Shown here piece by piece: positions 14,887 through 23,331 of a stretch of DNA of 36,768 nt. Origin of the DNA: CAZISM01 sp964541895 (GTDB taxonomy: Bacteria; Zhuqueibacterota; Zhuqueibacteria; Residuimicrobiales; Residuimicrobiaceae). The stretch covers positions 1-36,768 of the forward strand of contig CAZISM010000049.1 in NCBI GenBank assembly GCA_964541895.1, read 5' to 3'. The translations under genes were made by a program, and so were the position numbers. A model generated the notes under the pieces. That model was not told the DNA's origin, ran no database searches, and saw nothing but the letters and a program-made list of their open reading frames with translations. Position 1 is the first letter of the stretch; every line of letters starts with the position of its first letter.

Positions 14887-16128
14887 TCAATTCCCCGCAT
14901 ACGTCGGGCTGCCGGTGCCCGTGAGATCCAGGTCATTGCCGGTTTCGTCCAGAAGGTTGCCGTTGAAGCGCCAAAAGGCGACTTCGCCAATTCTGCGCGC
15001 TTCCATTGATGTAATATCGGTTGTCCCTGTTCCTGTGTTCCGGATATACAGATAGGTCGGATTTGCGCTTGCCGGACAGTAACATACTCCGGACAAAGAA
15101 AAAGCGCCGGATGCGTCAGTAGAAGCGATTGTTGGAGTAGTGCCGCTATTCTGATTTACCAGCTTTATTCCTGTGGAAGACGTTGTTGAGCCGGTAGCTT
15201 TTACTCTATATGATAATGTTATCGAAAAGATAGATTTCCACGGGCCATATCCATTTAATGTGGTAGTAAATGAATTATTATCGTCTATAGTGCCGTTGCC
15301 TACTGCCCATCCAGATGTTAGATTCCATCCGGCTAATATATCAGTCGAAACAGCATTTTCAAGTGACGGAAATCTCAGCGTCGTCAGCGTCGAATAGGGC
15401 GATCTGAATAATAAAGGGATCAACCCACCCGGCGCTGCAGCACTGTATGGACTGGTTTCGCTATAAAGAACAGGTCCAGAGCTGCTGCCAACCTGAATCT
15501 TTAAGTTGCTGCCGCCTGTTCCTGCAGAATAAATTCCGCCATAGCCGAGGCGGAAGACTCTAAAGGCGTCGAGGGTGCCGGCGAGTTTGCTTGATCCTGC
15601 CGCATTTGCTCCTATAAAAAAACCTGTTGAATTACTCAAGCTGCCAGAGCGTGCAGAAATATCGACTGCAGATTGGTGAATACCATCTAAAAAAAGCCGA
15701 GCATTCGCACTTCTTTTTGCTATCACTGCGTAGGCATACCATTTTCCAATGACGGGTTGCGCTATATAGGTCAAAGTAAATGTTCCGTCGGTACCGTCCC
15801 CTAGCTTCAATAAAACTTTTAATGTTCCCCCGTCATTGTATAAATATATTTCGTACCCAACAGGACTGGTATATTTTGCACAAAATCTCGCAGTCCCCCC
15901 CACAGCAGGTAACGCCGAAAACTTGACCAAGAACGTGATCATAAAATCGTCAACGTCCATGTCCAACGTCTCATCCAGAGATCCAGCGCTTTCTGTAATC
16001 GAAAGATATTGCGTCGATCCATCCAACACAATTTTCTGGCCGCCGGAGTAATCGCCGCTGCTCTGATAAAACAGCATCTGAGCCGAAGCGACGATCGGCA
16101 GCAACAGGGCAAGCAATAGCGCGCGCAT
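14887..16128 (-). CDS. Exported LamG/concanavalin-like adhesin (413 aa)
   Basis: A signal peptide (RALLLALLLPIVASAQ) is followed by a LamG-3-type domain at residues about 25-200: 'LDGSTQYLSI', 'FMITFLVKF', 'KWYAYAVIAKRSANARLFLDG', 'NSTGFFIGANAAGSSKLAGTLDAFRVF'. A linker and a second beta domain follow, and the C-terminus repeats the 'FWRFNGNLLDETGNDLDLTGTGSPTYAG' motif typical of LamG-containing phage fibres. It may bind surface glycans. The start overlaps the stop of the preceding gene by one base. Local AT content is higher than in the neighbours. Confidence 0.75.
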   Translation of the reverse strand: MRALLLALLLPIVASAQMLFYQSSGDYSGGQKIVLDGSTQYLSITESAGSLDETLDMDVDDFMITFLVKFSALPAVGGTARFCAKYTSPVGYEIYLYNDGGTLKVLLKLGDGTDGTFTLTYIAQPVIGKWYAYAVIAKRSANARLFLDGIHQSAVDISARSGSLSNSTGFFIGANAAGSSKLAGTLDAFRVFRLGYGGIYSAGTGGSNLKIQVGSSSGPVLYSETSPYSAAAPGGLIPLLFRSPYSTLTTLRFPSLENAVSTDILAGWNLTSGWAVGNGTIDDNNSFTTTLNGYGPWKSIFSITLSYRVKATGSTTSSTGIKLVNQNSGTTPTIASTDASGAFSLSGVCYCPASANPTYLYIRNTGTGTTDITSMEARRIGEVAFWRFNGNLLDETGNDLDLTGTGSPTYAGN

Positions 16129-16871
16129 CAGTCTGCCCCTCCGTTAGTCCAGAATCCGCCTTGCCCGGTCGTGACCCAGCGCGTGTCGTCCAGCGCCACC
16201 AGGCAGATAAAATTACCGGCGATACCAGGCGAGTCTATGGCGTAACCGGCCCCAACAGAGGATCCGCCCAGGTAAATCGTGTCGGTGCCGTCGTATGGAT
16301 CAATGGTAATGACCCCGCCGGCCACATCATAAAACATGATCACCAGGCCGGCCATGGCCGGCGGCAGCGTATAGTCTATGGCGTCTGCATCGTTATTGAT
16401 CCGGATGCAGCCCAGGCAATCCACCAGGGTAAGCGCCACGGTGGCGTCCGTGTCCAGCGTCACCTTGGCCTTATAAAGGGACTCTCCCTTGGCTGTGATG
16501 GCACAGGACGAATCCCCAAAACTTTTGTTTTTATCGTTGATCCATTGCTGCTGATAGCCGGTCGATTTGTTGCCATACACCGTCAGCGGCACCGATGCGC
16601 CGCCGGCACCCAAAACGGCGATTCTTTGATAAACCGTATCGACTAAAGTGACGAGCATCTCAACAAACATGGTATCAACCTGCATGCTGAGACCATTTTT
16701 TGTGGTCACGCGATAGCCGCCGCTGGCCATGGTCATGAGGTTGCTGTCAGCAACAATTGCTCTCATCTCTGACGCAGACGTTCCGGCCGATCCTGTCCCC
16801 CAACCAAATTCGTAATTTTGGCTCAAGGCAACGGCGGCGAATAAAAGCACCAGGAGAAAATATCTTTTCAT
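16128..16871 (-). CDS. Exported fibre-tip-like protein (247 aa)
   Basis: A signal peptide (KRYFLLVLLFAAVALSQ) precedes a region with 'MDATVALTLVDCLGCIRINNDADAIDYTLPPA'-type strands and a C-terminal segment 'DPYDGTDTIYLGG...GAGYAIDSPGIAGNFICLVALDDTRWVTTG', a pattern typical of the distal end of phage tail fibres and appendages. AAGGTG precedes the ATG. A cytoplasmic fibre would not need a signal peptide, so export or membrane association is predicted. Confidence 0.65.
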   Translation of the reverse strand: MKRYFLLVLLFAAVALSQNYEFGWGTGSAGTSASEMRAIVADSNLMTMASGGYRVTTKNGLSMQVDTMFVEMLVTLVDTVYQRIAVLGAGGASVPLTVYGNKSTGYQQQWINDKNKSFGDSSCAITAKGESLYKAKVTLDTDATVALTLVDCLGCIRINNDADAIDYTLPPAMAGLVIMFYDVAGGVITIDPYDGTDTIYLGGSSVGAGYAIDSPGIAGNFICLVALDDTRWVTTGQGGFWTNGGAD

Positions 16872-16883
16872 GGCAGCACCTTG

Positions 16884-17216
16884 CTAAAATTGAGACGTGG
16901 ATTTTTTGCCGATGATGTACACGGATCCGGTGTCGCTGACAGCCACCAGTTTCAGCCGCTTGAGCTGCAGCGGCGGAGGAAACGCAAAGGCGGTGTTGGC
17001 CTTGATCAGCGTCCATTTGTGGCTGGAGAAATCGGTAGAGTCCGGATACGCGAATTTGATGTATGCGTCCACCGTTGGGAACAGCCGGCACTCTTGCCAC
17101 GGCTTGGCAAACGTGCTATCCCACGCCGTTGTTTTCACGCCCAGCGAATCGCGCCATACATACTGCGCCTGGCAAGCCAGGACCATAACGAGCAGGAGAA
17201 AAATGATCTTTTTCAT
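16884..17216 (-). CDS. Small exported protein, AQYxW family copy 1 (110 aa)
   Basis: A signal peptide (KKIIFLLLVMVLACQAQ) is followed by YVWRDSLGVKTTAWDSTFAKPWQEC, closely matching the mature start of the 13908-14270 product. The rest is beta-rich and ends in 'GSVYIIGKK'. The gene follows the reconstructed end of the metacaspase gene after eight bases, with AGGTG as ribosome binding site. Function is unknown. Two copies separated by adhesin genes suggest a structural or binding unit used twice. Confidence 0.65.
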   Translation of the reverse strand: MKKIIFLLLVMVLACQAQYVWRDSLGVKTTAWDSTFAKPWQECRLFPTVDAYIKFAYPDSTDFSSHKWTLIKANTAFAFPPPLQLKRLKLVAVSDTGSVYIIGKKSTSQF

Positions 17217-17223
17217 AAGACAC

Positions 17224-17840
17224 CTATTTAAAAATCGGTCCGGCCAGCTGCTTGGTGCTGCACTCTAACTGCGGATGCTGGCTGAAATCTTGCGTGATGG
17301 ATTTGGTCAGCTTGGCGAATATCACCCGGCGCGAGGTTTTGCTTTTGTACGCGTTGAGAAAATTTCTAGTGAATGCGCCGCACCAGATGCCGTTAATCTC
17401 GGCATGACGTTGCGGACAAACCGCGTGCCGGTTCCGCTATGGCAAAGATCAAAATAACATTCGATCTGCACCTTGGGATACTGGGCAAACAACAGCCAGA
17501 GCTCGTCATCGGTGATGACGTTGCCGAACTGGCCGGTGGTGTCGTGACAGATCACGCACTCGTCCAGGCCGTCGTCTTCGTCCTTGTCCTTGTCAACGAC
17601 CTGGCTGCCGTGGGACGAAATCGACAGGTACAGTTTATCCGCGCGCGCCAGCGCAGTCTTGATGGCGTCGATGATTTTCTTTTTCGTCGCCTTGTTGTCC
17701 AGCAACATGGTCACCACTTCCGCGCCGGACTCGGCCGTAAAGAACCGTTTCATTGCCTGCGCATCATTGACGCACCCGTTCAGCCCGTTCTTTGGGAAAT
17801 TGGCGAACGTGTTTATGCCGATGCAGATCGCTTCAGTCAT
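17224..17840 (-). CDS. Caspase-like protease (C14/metacaspase-type), -1 frameshifted
   Basis: The first frame (17840 down to 17322, 172 aa) begins AICIGIN.F......LNGCVNDA, continues with SISSHGSQ (His77), DKDEDDGLDE, ITDDELW and YFDLCHSGT (Cys133). These are the His-Cys dyad and acidic loop of caspase/metacaspase proteases. In the -1 frame the sequence continues as INGIWCGAFTRNFLNAY and ends 'SQHPQLE......GPIFK' with a stop at 17224. This is the expected C-terminal part of the family. A single base missing between 17322 and 17438 would join both into about 205 residues. There is no signal peptide, so it is cytoplasmic. The gene is coupled (ATGA) to the upstream exported protein. Sequencing error, mutation and recoding are all possible. 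Confidence 0.8.
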
Positions 17841-18340
17841 CGCGGAAATTCCAGATACTCGAGGCCCACCACCACATCGCCCGTAGTGCTCATAATATCA
17901 CCCTGGCGCTTGAAATATAACCAGACCACCGAGTCGGCGGCCACGTATCGAGTCGATGTAAGCGAGCCGGATTTCACTCCGGTCGAGGAGACCGCTAGCA
18001 GCGACATGTAGGCGTCAATGTCGTAATACGATCCGATGGCGATGGAATCTTTTGCCGATCCATGCGTTTGATTGAACGCTTCGGCCACATAGACCTGCAC
18101 ACCGGTGATCATCGACCTTTTCGGCAGCGTGCCCATCTTTATGGCGATGGTCGTGTCGGTGCTGATGATGCGCCTGCCGGTTGTGGAGTCCGCTTTCGTC
18201 AAGCGCTCTTTAATAACCTGCTGCGCGAATTTTTTAACGGTGCCAGGTGCTGCTGTGAGATCTTGCCAGCTTTGCGCGAACGCATTGCCGATCATGAGCA
18301 AAGCCATGATCAAAACGACGGAAAACCACGATTTTTTCAT
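17837..18340 (-). CDS. Exported protein with head-decoration-like mature part (about 167 aa)
   Basis: The N-terminus (KKSWFSVVLIMALLMIGNAFAQ) is a clear signal peptide. The mature part, 'IKMGTLPKRSMITGVQVYVAEAFN....DSIAIGSYYDIDAYMSL...STGVKSGS..S.RYVAADSVVWLYF....D...TTGDVVVGLEYLEF', resembles small structural proteins often encoded behind phage capsid genes. It is the first gene after the promoter at 18450-18477. Start was set at ATG (third codon of the frame that begins with GTG at 18346), with AAGG upstream. Why a capsid-like protein should carry an export signal is unclear. Confidence 0.6.
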   Translation of the reverse strand: MKKSWFSVVLIMALLMIGNAFAQSWQDLTAAPGTVKKFAQQVIKERLTKADSTTGRRIISTDTTIAIKMGTLPKRSMITGVQVYVAEAFNQTHGSAKDSIAIGSYYDIDAYMSLLAVSSTGVKSGSLTSTRYVAADSVVWLYFKRQGDIMSTTGDVVVGLEYLEFPR

Positions 18341-18449
18341 TTTCACACCTTTTTGATATTTTTACAGTCAGTGACTTGACGATTTTTTACGAGCGAAAGC
18401 TGTTTTTTGAAGATTTGATTTTTTCACCGTTTAAACCGCTAATTATCAC

Positions 18450-18477
18450 GTTATAATGCATAAAATACTAATTTCAA
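18450..18477 (-). promoter_or_regulatory. Promoter of the exported-protein block
   Basis: On the - strand TTGAAA (18477-18472), a 16-bp spacer and TATAAC (18455-18450). It sits in a 270-bp AT-rich stretch (18347-18616) without genes, between the head and exported-protein genes. Confidence 0.65.
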
Positions 18478-18520
18478 TATTTTCAATGCGTGATGGTGTA
18501 CATTTATGCACGTACCGTTT

Positions 18521-18541
18521 AAAAGCCTTCAAACGGCTTCA
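18521..18541 (-). terminator. Weak intrinsic terminator after the head genes
   Basis: On the - strand AAGCC (18539-18535) pairs with GGCTT (18527-18523), followed by four T. The stem is short, so read-through is likely. Confidence 0.4.
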
Positions 18542-18616
18542 AAACCGAAAAGTGGTACATTGATATGGGTAGACGTTTTTTCGAGCTCAGAAAGGCTCTC
18601 AGAGCGTCGCGCTCTA

Positions 18617-18787
18617 TTACTTTTTCGATTTTGTTTTTTCGCCGGCGTCGGTTTCTTTTTTCTCTTCGGCAACGGGCGTTACCGCATCGCCCAGAGCCTT
18701 GGCGCGCTTTTCATCCACTTCCAGCGTGTCGCCTTTCGAATAGTTCTGTCCGCCTTCGTACAACGGACCGTTTGCTTTCACCTTCAT
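18617..18787 (-). CDS. Small head-gene-associated protein (56 aa)
   Basis: The product begins MKVKANGPLYEGGQNYSKGD and continues TLEVDEKRAKALGDAV, a pattern common to very small proteins encoded beside phage capsid and connector genes. The C-terminus is lysine-rich. Its ATG overlaps the TGA of the preceding gene by four bases, and AGGAAAAGG serves as ribosome binding site. Function is unknown. Confidence 0.7.
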   Translation of the reverse strand: MKVKANGPLYEGGQNYSKGDTLEVDEKRAKALGDAVTPVAEEKKETDAGEKTKSKK

Positions 18788-19107
18788 AGCCTTTTCCTTC
18801 CATAGCCAAAGATTGTGAGATACTTGCCCAACGGCATGTAAAAACGATCATCCCACACCGGCCCGCGCAAATAAAATATCTTGTACGTTGTTTCCCACAG
18901 CGCCCAGCCGCAGAGCAGACATGTCAGATACACATACCACGGCAGCGTTGCGCAAAACCACATGCCGGTAAGAAACACGGATCCGCGCGAGATGTCCCGC
19001 GTGAGATGCCAGAGGTCGTACAGGGGCACAGCGCCTTTGCCGTGGTCGATGCCGTCACAGAGTGCAGCGAACAGAACGGCAACGAAATATGCGATGATCA
19101 TTTTCAT
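18784..19107 (-). CDS. Small membrane protein next to the capsid gene (107 aa)
   Basis: Two or three transmembrane segments are visible (residues 2-18, about 42-70). The pattern 'ALCDGIDHG......DLWHLTRDISRGSVFLTGMWF' recalls small membrane proteins related to the YfiM-like product at 14646-14885. GGAGGAG precedes the start, adjacent to a strong hairpin that follows the capsid gene. Function is unknown. Confidence 0.65.
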   Translation of the reverse strand: MKMIIAYFVAVLFAALCDGIDHGKGAVPLYDLWHLTRDISRGSVFLTGMWFCATLPWYVYLTCLLCGWALWETTYKIFYLRGPVWDDRFYMPLGKYLTIFGYGRKRL

Positions 19108-19122
19108 TTGTGAGCGGCTCCT

Positions 19123-19155
19123 CCGGGACGGGAGAACACATGGGGCCCGTCCCGG
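19123..19155 (-). promoter_or_regulatory. Strong RNA hairpin behind the major capsid gene
   Basis: A 10-bp perfect GC-rich stem (19155-19146 with 19132-19123) with a 13-nt loop begins 39 nt after the capsid stop. No U tract follows. It abuts the ribosome binding site of the next gene and may stabilise capsid mRNA or lower downstream translation. Confidence 0.55.
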
Positions 19156-19193
19156 ATTCGCCTTTATCCTTGCAAGATGGTTTCGAGTTATGA

Positions 19194-20339
19194 TCAGCTC
19201 GCGGCCGTCCAGAGAACGACAGCGGCTGTCGGATTGCTTTCCTGGATATCGATGCGCTCGGTAAAGCGGAACGCGCTCATGTCCTTCTCGCCCAGGTTGT
19301 TGCTGCCGACGGTGCCTTCGCGCATCATAAAGACGCTCATCATTTTGCGGTCTGCAAAGATGTGCGACTTTTTGAAATCGCCCAGGGCAATCTGGCCACG
19401 GTTGGCCGTGGTCGGATTATTGACTGCGGCTTCATCCTTCAGATACGGGAATTCGTCGATGGTGCCGGTTTGGTTCTGGAAGATGTGCTGGCCGGCGTCG
19501 TTTTTCAAATCACGCACGTAAACGAAAGCAGTGCGATGCATCACCCAGGTGGCACCGCGCAGATAAATGCCGGCGATCCCGTTTTCCATGTTGAGGATGT
19601 CGCGATAGGTCAGGTCGTTCAGGCTGGTTTTTCCGGACGACATGATAACGCGGGTAACGTTGGTTGACTTGAAAACTCCGGTGATCGCAGGAGCGGATCC
19701 GGCTCCCTGGAAGAACTGATAATCTTCCGCGTAGGCCAGCTGCTCTGCCGCCATCTGGGTCAAAAGCTCGATCAGCAGATTAGTGTCATCCAGGATCTCG
19801 TTGGTCATCGGGATGATGATCGCGGGCTTTTTGGCTGCCAGCGGAACATTGCCGAAAACCGGCTGGCTCTCGGTGATGGCTCCGCCTTCATCCGGCCAGT
19901 ACGCGGTGATGCCGGTGGAGGTGACCTTGGGGAACTTTTTCGAATCGGTGCTCATCGATACCACGCGGCACAGCCGGCGGGCGCTGCCGTATTCCGGAAT
20001 AAGGCGAATGACTTCGGCCTGGAACTCTTCCGGTACCAGCTCGCCGCCCTGATTCGCGGTTCCTTCGGTGAGCGCTCTGGTGCTGATTTCACGCGCACCG
20101 CGCGTGTCGCCTACGACCATGGCGCGCCAGAATTTCTGGTTTCTTTCCTGCGCGGATTTTTGCAGATCCTCTTTGTTGTCAGCGCCCGGGAAGACGCCGT
20201 GACGAAGGTCGATCTTGTCCAGGTTCATCTCTTTGATCAGGGTGCGAAAGCCTTCGGCCATCATGTCGCGGAACTGCGCCATGGTCAGCTGCACGGTCGG
20301 CTCGGGTGCGGCTGCGGTTTGAACGTTTTCATTTTCCAC
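19194..20339 (-). CDS. Major capsid protein, HK97-like (381 aa)
   Basis: An N-terminal helical/delta-like region with 'LTMAQFRDMMAEGFRTLIKEM' is followed by the HK97-type capsid core: 'GGELVPEEFQAEVIRLIPEYGSARRLCRVVSM', 'PKVTSTGITAYWPDEGGAITESQPVFGNVPLAAKKPAIIIPMTNEILDDTN', '.AYAEDYQFFQGAG....TGVF'. It is encoded directly after the prohead protease. The start was set at GTG 20339 because AAGGAG lies seven bases before it; the upstream GTG at 20375 has no such site. Confidence 0.9.
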   Translation of the reverse strand: MENENVQTAAAPEPTVQLTMAQFRDMMAEGFRTLIKEMNLDKIDLRHGVFPGADNKEDLQKSAQERNQKFWRAMVVGDTRGAREISTRALTEGTANQGGELVPEEFQAEVIRLIPEYGSARRLCRVVSMSTDSKKFPKVTSTGITAYWPDEGGAITESQPVFGNVPLAAKKPAIIIPMTNEILDDTNLLIELLTQMAAEQLAYAEDYQFFQGAGSAPAITGVFKSTNVTRVIMSSGKTSLNDLTYRDILNMENGIAGIYLRGATWVMHRTAFVYVRDLKNDAGQHIFQNQTGTIDEFPYLKDEAAVNNPTTANRGQIALGDFKKSHIFADRKMMSVFMMREGTVGSNNLGEKDMSAFRFTERIDIQESNPTAAVVLWTAAS

Positions 20340-20385
20340 GGTAATACTCCTTGATTGTGTGCTTGTGCCGAACACCGTCGGCGAT

Positions 20386-21312
20386 TTATGCGATTTTGCC
20401 CTTCATCCTGTTGATCTCTCCGCGCATCACATCCCCGGCAACCTGCCTGATCTGATCCGCTGACATCTCCACTGGTTTAGGCTGTTCTGATTTTTGCGTC
20501 TTGGTGTCGATCTCGCGCCGCAGCGCGACGATCTCTTCTTTCATTTCGCGCAGAATCATCAGGATCTCTGCGCCCTGCTCTACTGTGAACTGCATCATGT
20601 CCTCCGGATCTGCTCGCCAGGGTTCCCCCGGATCGATTCTCTCTTCAGGCGGTTCAGCAACGATTTTATCGATGTCGCTCTGGGTGTTGATGTTCGGCAC
20701 GTAGCGACGCAAAATATCAGCGGTGCTTTCAGAGAACGATCTTTTCACCAGGGCGTCTTCGTCCGCCGGTACGGTAACCGCACTCACTTCATACAGCACA
20801 GCCTTGGTAACAATGATCTGCGGATCTCCCTGTATCCGCCATTTCTTCACCGTGTCTTTGAAATCATCAGCGCCTTTTTCGATATAGCCGAACGGCTTCC
20901 ACCCTACAGACCAGGCACGAAGGAAATCTTCCACATAAAGCTGATAGATCTCTTCGGCAAACTGATGCTTGGCGAATTCCACCAGCTGAAGCAATCCCTC
21001 TTCATCCGGCTTGGTCCACAGCGCCTTTGCGATCGGCGGCAGATCCTGCCACATATTGTGCATCCAGAGGATGATCGGGTTTTTGCGGTAGCGGGTCAGA
21101 TCCCAGGCGGTGGGAAGAATGGCCACGCCCTTCACCGCGTTTTTCGTGGAGGCGCGCAATTTCATCTGGCGCTTGTCGCCATCGGCCGAAAGCTTTACGA
21201 AACCGAAATCGACCTGCACTTCTTTGCCGCTGCGGATCTCCTCCAGAAAGTCGCCGTCTATCGTACTTTTCAGAGTCATCTCTACGGCGGTGTCGTTGGC
21301 AAACTCGCTCAT
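20386..21312 (-). CDS. Prohead protease with C-terminal scaffold-like region (308 aa)
   Basis: Residues about 30-190 form an HK97-type (S78-like) protease: 'ILWMHN' holds the likely catalytic His85, 'AWSVGWKP' the likely Ser135, and 'YEVSAVTVPAD' the conserved third segment. The C-terminal ~100 residues are charged and helical (coiled-coil-like), consistent with a scaffold part. The ATG at 21312 overlaps the portal stop, with GAGGAG upstream; a longer frame to 21348 lies inside the portal gene. Confidence 0.85.
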   Translation of the reverse strand: MSEFANDTAVEMTLKSTIDGDFLEEIRSGKEVQVDFGFVKLSADGDKRQMKLRASTKNAVKGVAILPTAWDLTRYRKNPIILWMHNMWQDLPPIAKALWTKPDEEGLLQLVEFAKHQFAEEIYQLYVEDFLRAWSVGWKPFGYIEKGADDFKDTVKKWRIQGDPQIIVTKAVLYEVSAVTVPADEDALVKRSFSESTADILRRYVPNINTQSDIDKIVAEPPEERIDPGEPWRADPEDMMQFTVEQGAEILMILREMKEEIVALRREIDTKTQKSEQPKPVEMSADQIRQVAGDVMRGEINRMKGKIA

Positions 21313-23330
21313 CAACTCATCTCCTCTGCAACCATGGTACACCTGCAATTCACAACCAGGTGCGGCGGTGCACTCTGGTCGCCTGGATACATCATGTTTA
21401 CTCCGGCCACAATAAAGGGCTGGTCATAGTCAACTGGTCTTGCCAGGCTTCTTTCTTCGACGTCTCGGTGCGCCACTCTCACCACTTCGTCCCGCGCCGA
21501 CAGCCACACCTTCTTTTTGATCGTTCCGATCTGCCGCCAGCTTTCCTGGATGCCAAAGTTCGAAGCGTTGGTTATTTCGGTGCGGGCGATGCGCATGGCG
21601 CGCACCGGGTTCTGTCCGTCGAAATACCTGTTGATCTTTTCCGCCACCGCGTCGGCCGTTAAATTGTCTTTAAACGCCTGCGAAATGATCGCCCGTAGTT
21701 CTTCATGCGTGAGACTGTTGACCAGCTGCGGCAGGCGGAAAACTTTGTTGGCGATAAATTCCTTGATCAGCGGCGAATTGTAATCGATGGCTTTTTTCAG
21801 CGCCAGATCCGCCAGCTCTTTTTTGATCGCCTCTTTGATGATCTCTACCATTCTGGGCTCGATCTTTTTGCCCATCTTGGCGTTCCACTCTTTGATGTCA
21901 AAAAGAACAGCTTCGACCAAAGCGGGATCATAAGATCGTTTCACCGCCTTGTTGAAATTGGCAATGACCGCCGCCTGCTGCTCGCGGAAATATTCCACCA
22001 TGGTATTCTTGTACCGTTTTTCCATGGGACCGTGCAGCTTGGCAATGAAGGCGCGCCACAGGACTTCTTTTCTCTCTTCGCTCCATTTGCGCATGTCGAT
22101 GACATGGATGTCTTGAAACCTGTCCGAGTCAGTGTTGCTGGCCTGGTTTGCCTCTGCGATCTGGTCAAGCTGGATATCGCTATAGCTGCCCCATGGCACA
22201 TCGCCCCAGCTCACCGGCGGCAGATTCATGCGCTCGCGCTCTTCGTTGATGGACGTGAGTTTGGAGCGCAGCCGCACTTCCATGGTCGAGTGTTCCTCGA
22301 TCACGTCCAGCGCCTTGGGCAGCTCGTACTCGGTCTCGATGCGGTCGTCGAAATCAGCAACCAGGTCTTTGTCGATCTGGGCCTGGATCATCTCTGCTTT
22401 TGGCTGCATCGTGAAGCGTATAAACGAATCCATCAACGCGATGTTGTTGGTCTTGTTCACGTCCTCCACCATGCCCAGCAGTCCTTCCGAAACGCCGAAT
22501 ATGGCAAATATCTCCTGGCGGGTCATGCGCCGGCCTTCGGCATACTCCATGTCTTTGCGCGTCACTTCAATGGCCTGGTATTTCAGGCCCGAGTGCAGAA
22601 CCGCCACGCTCTCCTGGTTATTCTGATTGCCGTAAAGCTGCTTCCAAAGGATCCGCATCCGCTTCGACTCGGTCTCATCGACATACTGATCGGTCATCAA
22701 TGCACCCTTGGGCATGCCGCCTTTTTCAAAGGTGGTCTTGTCCAGCTTGTGCATGTTGAAATCAGTGTCGTATGAATAGCTTGCCGCTTCAAGCGGTCCC
22801 ATGCCGTCGTACATTTTATATGGATGAGGGTAGCGCAGGAACACGATATCTTCCTTGGCGAACGCCAGGTGTTTTCCTCCGGACTCGAGAAGAAATCCCT
22901 GGATCACCTCGGTGTCGCTTGGCACAATCTTCATCCAGTTCGGCTGCAGAGGGATCAGCATGCGCACCACGCCGAGGTTATCGCGCACCTTGTACCAGTA
23001 CGCTTTGCCTGTCAGCTCAAGCCACTTGAATGTCAAAGACCAGAAAAACCACCTCGTCATCGATGTGTTCGGATGCCGCATGAGCGATACCAGTGGATGC
23101 TCTCTATTGAGATATACTTTATCGCCGCGATTGTTCTCGTAATAGAATTTCAGCCGGCCGGCAGCGGCCACATCGGAAACTATGCGCACAGCGCCATACA
23201 CCCAACCGCGATACGCCTTCAAGTACTCTTCCGAAGATCCGGATCCGGATATGCCGACGTTGGTGTATCCGTACGCTTCCGGAAACCAGGCAGGCACTTT
23301 GCCGTTAAAGGCGGCGGCGGCAGCGCGCAA
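21312..23330 (-). CDS. Portal protein fused to a MuF head-morphogenesis domain (672 aa)
   Basis: Residues about 20-400 are an HK97-type portal: 'YRGWVYGAVRIVSDVAA', 'HPLVSLMRHPN', 'WLELTGKAYWYKVRD', 'GMGPLEAAS', 'EIFAIFGVSEGLLGMVEDVNKTN'. Residues about 540-672 are a MuF (SPP1 gp7-like) domain: 'RIARTEITNASNFG..ESW', 'VWLSARDEVVRVAHRDV', 'GVNMMYPGD', 'HLVVNCRC'. In most phages these are two proteins. The fusion may link portal and injected or internal protein at one vertex. The start appears to be TTG (23330), two bases after the TAG of the preceding gene. Confidence 0.85.
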   Translation of the reverse strand: MRAAAAAFNGKVPAWFPEAYGYTNVGISGSGSSEEYLKAYRGWVYGAVRIVSDVAAAGRLKFYYENNRGDKVYLNREHPLVSLMRHPNTSMTRWFFWSLTFKWLELTGKAYWYKVRDNLGVVRMLIPLQPNWMKIVPSDTEVIQGFLLESGGKHLAFAKEDIVFLRYPHPYKMYDGMGPLEAASYSYDTDFNMHKLDKTTFEKGGMPKGALMTDQYVDETESKRMRILWKQLYGNQNNQESVAVLHSGLKYQAIEVTRKDMEYAEGRRMTRQEIFAIFGVSEGLLGMVEDVNKTNNIALMDSFIRFTMQPKAEMIQAQIDKDLVADFDDRIETEYELPKALDVIEEHSTMEVRLRSKLTSINEERERMNLPPVSWGDVPWGSYSDIQLDQIAEANQASNTDSDRFQDIHVIDMRKWSEERKEVLWRAFIAKLHGPMEKRYKNTMVEYFREQQAAVIANFNKAVKRSYDPALVEAVLFDIKEWNAKMGKKIEPRMVEIIKEAIKKELADLALKKAIDYNSPLIKEFIANKVFRLPQLVNSLTHEELRAIISQAFKDNLTADAVAEKINRYFDGQNPVRAMRIARTEITNASNFGIQESWRQIGTIKKKVWLSARDEVVRVAHRDVEERSLARPVDYDQPFIVAGVNMMYPGDQSAPPHLVVNCRCTMVAEEMS

Positions 23331-23331
23331 T

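Noticed and set aside
20494..22775. Long + strand frames opposite protease and portal
   Set aside because: Antisense to well-supported genes; sequences show the mirrored composition expected from the coding strand.
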